Assembly: GCA_013335425.1 (NCBI GenBank)
Contig: JAAXVQ010000109.1
Coordinates: forward strand, 1 to 6,857
Direction: 5' to 3'
Length of the DNA stretch: 6,857 bases
DNA from: Candidatus Firestoneibacteriota bacterium
Lineage (GTDB): Bacteria > Oederibacteriota > JAAXVQ01
The position numbers and the translations under genes are program-made. The notes beneath the pieces were generated by a model. It saw only the letters and a program-made list of their open reading frames with translations, did not search any database and was not told the origin of the DNA. Below, one piece after another: positions 5,232 through 6,857 of the stretch. Positions within the stretch are counted from its first letter, which is position 1; every line of letters starts with the position of its first letter.

Positions 5232-6689
5232 ATGGCCGTTGAATACGAAATCGTCATTGGGTTGGAAGTACACGTGGAACTTGCGACCCGGTCCAAAATT
5301 TTCTGCGCCTGTTCCACGGCGTTCGGCGCCGAGCCCAACACTCAGACCTGCCCGGTCTGTCTGGGCCTGCCCGGCGCGCTCCCGGTTTTAAACCACGAGG
5401 CGTTGAACCTGGGACTGCGCGCGGCCCTGGCCCTGCAGTGCGAGCCGGCGGCGCAGACCAAGTTCGACCGCAAAAATTACTTCTACCCCGACCTGCCCAA
5501 AGCCTATCAGATCTCCCAATTTGATTTGCCCCTGGCCCTGCGCGGGCATTTGGATGTTTTCCCCGCAGCCGGCGGCGTGCGCACCATCGGCATTACCCGG
5601 GTGCATTTGGAAGAGGACGCGGGCAAGCTTTTGCACGAGAGCGCGGGGGGGCAGATCAGTACCGCTGAGAGTTCCCTGGTGGACTACAACCGCGGGGGCG
5701 TGCCGCTCATCGAGATCGTCAGCGAACCCGACCTGCGCACGGCCGAGGAGGCCTACCTTTACCTGGTGGCCCTGAAGGAAATCCTGCAATTTGCCGAAAT
5801 CTCGGACTGCAACATGGAAGAGGGCAGCTTGCGCTGCGACGCCAACATTTCCGTGCGCCCCGTGGGGCAGCAGGCGCTGGGCACCAAGGCCGAGCTGAAA
5901 AACATGAACTCCTTCAAGCACGTGCGCGCCGGGATCGAGTACGAGGCCAAGCGCCAGATCCGGCTTTTGCGCGAAGGCGGGCGCGTGGTGCAGGAAACGC
6001 GCGCCTGGGACGCGCAAGCCGGGGTGACGACCTCCTTGCGCAGCAAGGAAGAGGCGCACGACTATCGCTACTTTCCCGAGCCCGACCTGCCACTGATCAA
6101 CATCACAGCCGAGCGGCTGGCGGAAATTCGCGCCGCACTCCCGGAGCTGCCGCGCGCGCGCCGCGCCCGTTTTCAAGCCGAGTACGGCTTGAGCGAATAC
6201 GACGCGGGCGTGCTCACCGCATCCCCGGAACTCTCGGCGTTTTTCGAAAGTGCGGCCCAGGGCACTTCTCCGAAAGCCGTGTGCAACTGGCTGACCGTGG
6301 AACTTTTAGGCAAGCTCAATGCCGAAGGTAAGGACATCAGCGCTTCCCCGGTCTCGCCGGCACAGCTCAACGCCCTGGTACGTCTGATCGAAGCCGGGGA
6401 GATTTCCGGAAAGATCGGCAAGCAAGTGTTTGCGGAAATGGCCGTCAGCGGCGAAGATGCTCCGGTGGTGGTCAAGCGTCTGGGGCTCTCCCAGATCTCG
6501 GACGCGGGCAGCCTGCAAAAAATCGTGGACCAGGTTTTGGCCGCGCACCCCGGGCCCGTAGCCGAGTACCGCGCGGGCAAGACCGCGACTTTGGGGTTTT
6601 TGGTGGGGCAAGTCATGAAGCTCTCCCAAGGTCAGGCCAACCCGCAAAAGGTCAACGAGCTTTTGCGCGCCGCCTTGGGCGCGATTTAA
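5232..6689 (+). CDS. gatB: Aspartyl/glutamyl-tRNA amidotransferase subunit B
   Basis: GatB binds the mischarged tRNA, activates its side-chain carboxylate with ATP and transfers ammonia supplied by GatA. The 485-residue product is family-sized. The N-terminal cradle starts E-I-V-I-G-L-E-V-H-V, with the conserved E12 and H14. It carries C25-A-C27 and C40-P-V-C43, the zinc-site cysteines of many GatB proteins. Then come R-K-N-Y-F-Y-P-D-L-P-K-A-Y-Q-I-S-Q (80-96), H-L-E-E-D-A-G-K (125-132), the signature D-Y-N-R-G-G-V-P-L-I-E (151-161), and E-E-G-S-L-R-C-D-A-N (196-205). The signature has Gly where Ala or Ser is usual. The helical and YqeY-like tail that contacts the tRNA occupies roughly residue 310 to the end. 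I chose the ATG at 5232 because it gives the family N-terminus and follows AGGTGG (5217-5222) by 9 bases. An in-frame ATG at 5199 would add 11 unconserved residues. It is the last gene of the probable gatC-gatA-zinc ribbon-gatB unit. Confidence 0.97.
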   Translation: MAVEYEIVIGLEVHVELATRSKIFCACSTAFGAEPNTQTCPVCLGLPGALPVLNHEALNLGLRAALALQCEPAAQTKFDRKNYFYPDLPKAYQISQFDLPLALRGHLDVFPAAGGVRTIGITRVHLEEDAGKLLHESAGGQISTAESSLVDYNRGGVPLIEIVSEPDLRTAEEAYLYLVALKEILQFAEISDCNMEEGSLRCDANISVRPVGQQALGTKAELKNMNSFKHVRAGIEYEAKRQIRLLREGGRVVQETRAWDAQAGVTTSLRSKEEAHDYRYFPEPDLPLINITAERLAEIRAALPELPRARRARFQAEYGLSEYDAGVLTASPELSAFFESAAQGTSPKAVCNWLTVELLGKLNAEGKDISASPVSPAQLNALVRLIEAGEISGKIGKQVFAEMAVSGEDAPVVVKRLGLSQISDAGSLQKIVDQVLAAHPGPVAEYRAGKTATLGFLVGQVMKLSQGQANPQKVNELLRAALGAI

Positions 6690-6709
6690 GCGCGGCGTTT
6701 ATTTTGTTC

Positions 6710-6788
6710 GTCACCCCGTTGAAAAACGGGGCCCGGCAAAGACTGGAAAATTAAGGCCGCTGGATCCCGGATCGGGTCCGGGATGACG
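6710..6788. repeat. Composite palindromic element: two CGTCAYCCCGG units head-to-head
   Basis: The left unit begins CGTCACCCCG and forms a 7-base stem, CCCCGTT (6714-6720) with AACGGGG (6725-6731), closed by a GAAA loop. The right unit (6761-6788), in opposite orientation, forms ATCCCGGA (6764-6771) with TCCGGGAT (6777-6784) around 5 bases and ends in GATGACG. The outer ends are therefore inverted copies of CGTCAYCCCG, like the paired REP units (BIMEs) found between genes in many bacteria. It lies 20 bases after the gatB stop. No T run follows either stem, so a role at the transcript end would be as a barrier to RNA decay and not as a classical terminator. Confidence 0.7.
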
Positions 6789-6820
6789 TCAAAAAAGCAC
6801 GGTCACACAAAAAGGTTAAT

Positions 6821-6846
6821 GGCGATGACGCGCATGGGTCATCGCC
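6821..6846 (+). repeat. Perfect 9-base inverted repeat near the right edge
   Basis: GGCGATGAC (6821-6829) and GTCATCGCC (6838-6846) are exact reverse complements around an 8-base loop. Nothing U-rich follows within the window, and its sequence differs from the CGTCAYCCCGG units apart from the shared GATGAC. Its relation to any gene beyond the right edge cannot be judged. Confidence 0.55.
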
Positions 6847-6857
6847 GAGCAGCCCGG

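Noticed and set aside
5388..6176. A 262-codon open frame on the - strand opposite gatB
   Set aside because: It is opposite a fully conserved gatB, has a biased composition, and has no recognisable domain or ribosome site.

Overview
The window looks like a chromosomal segment of a diderm (Gram-negative) bacterium that forms Asn-tRNA and/or Gln-tRNA by transamidation. The evidence is the end of an outer-membrane beta-barrel type protein and a complete set of genes for the glutamyl/aspartyl-tRNA amidotransferase GatCAB. I cannot place the phylum. The gat genes are strongly GC-rich, while the left third of the window is clearly less so. All recognised genes lie on the + strand.

Left part (1-1365): the 3' end of a beta-barrel protein gene runs in from the window edge and stops at 784. 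Right behind it is a frame encoding only the C-terminal tail of an isoprenylcysteine carboxyl methyltransferase (ICMT)-type membrane methyltransferase, which is probably a gene remnant. The rest of this stretch, to 1365, is AT-rich and non-coding. It holds two candidate promoters and overlapping inverted repeats, all pointing towards the next gene.

Middle (1366-2759): one complete gene for an AAA_14/DUF4143-type ATPase stands alone. A 239-base gap follows, holding a near-consensus sigma-70 promoter that should drive the gat cluster.

Right part (2760-6857): gatC, gatA, a small unrecognised zinc-ribbon gene, then gatB, probably co-transcribed. GatA releases ammonia from glutamine, GatB activates the mischarged Glu-tRNA(Gln) or Asp-tRNA(Asn) and transfers the ammonia to it, and GatC holds the two together. 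All key GatA residues (K79, S154, S178) are intact. The GatB cysteine pairs and signature are present.

The spacers are full of short repeats of several kinds. There are three units of a CGTCAYCCCGG palindrome (one in the gatC leader, two head-to-head after gatB) and two GTAGGGGC palindromes bracketing the zinc-ribbon gene. The gatC-gatA gap has back-to-back tandem duplications, and a degenerate repeat of roughly 37-40 bases lies before gatB. I found no CRISPR array, RNA gene or complete insertion sequence, and no clear evidence of a wholly new system. The least explained items are the zinc-ribbon gene inside the gat cluster and the repeat-rich spacers.
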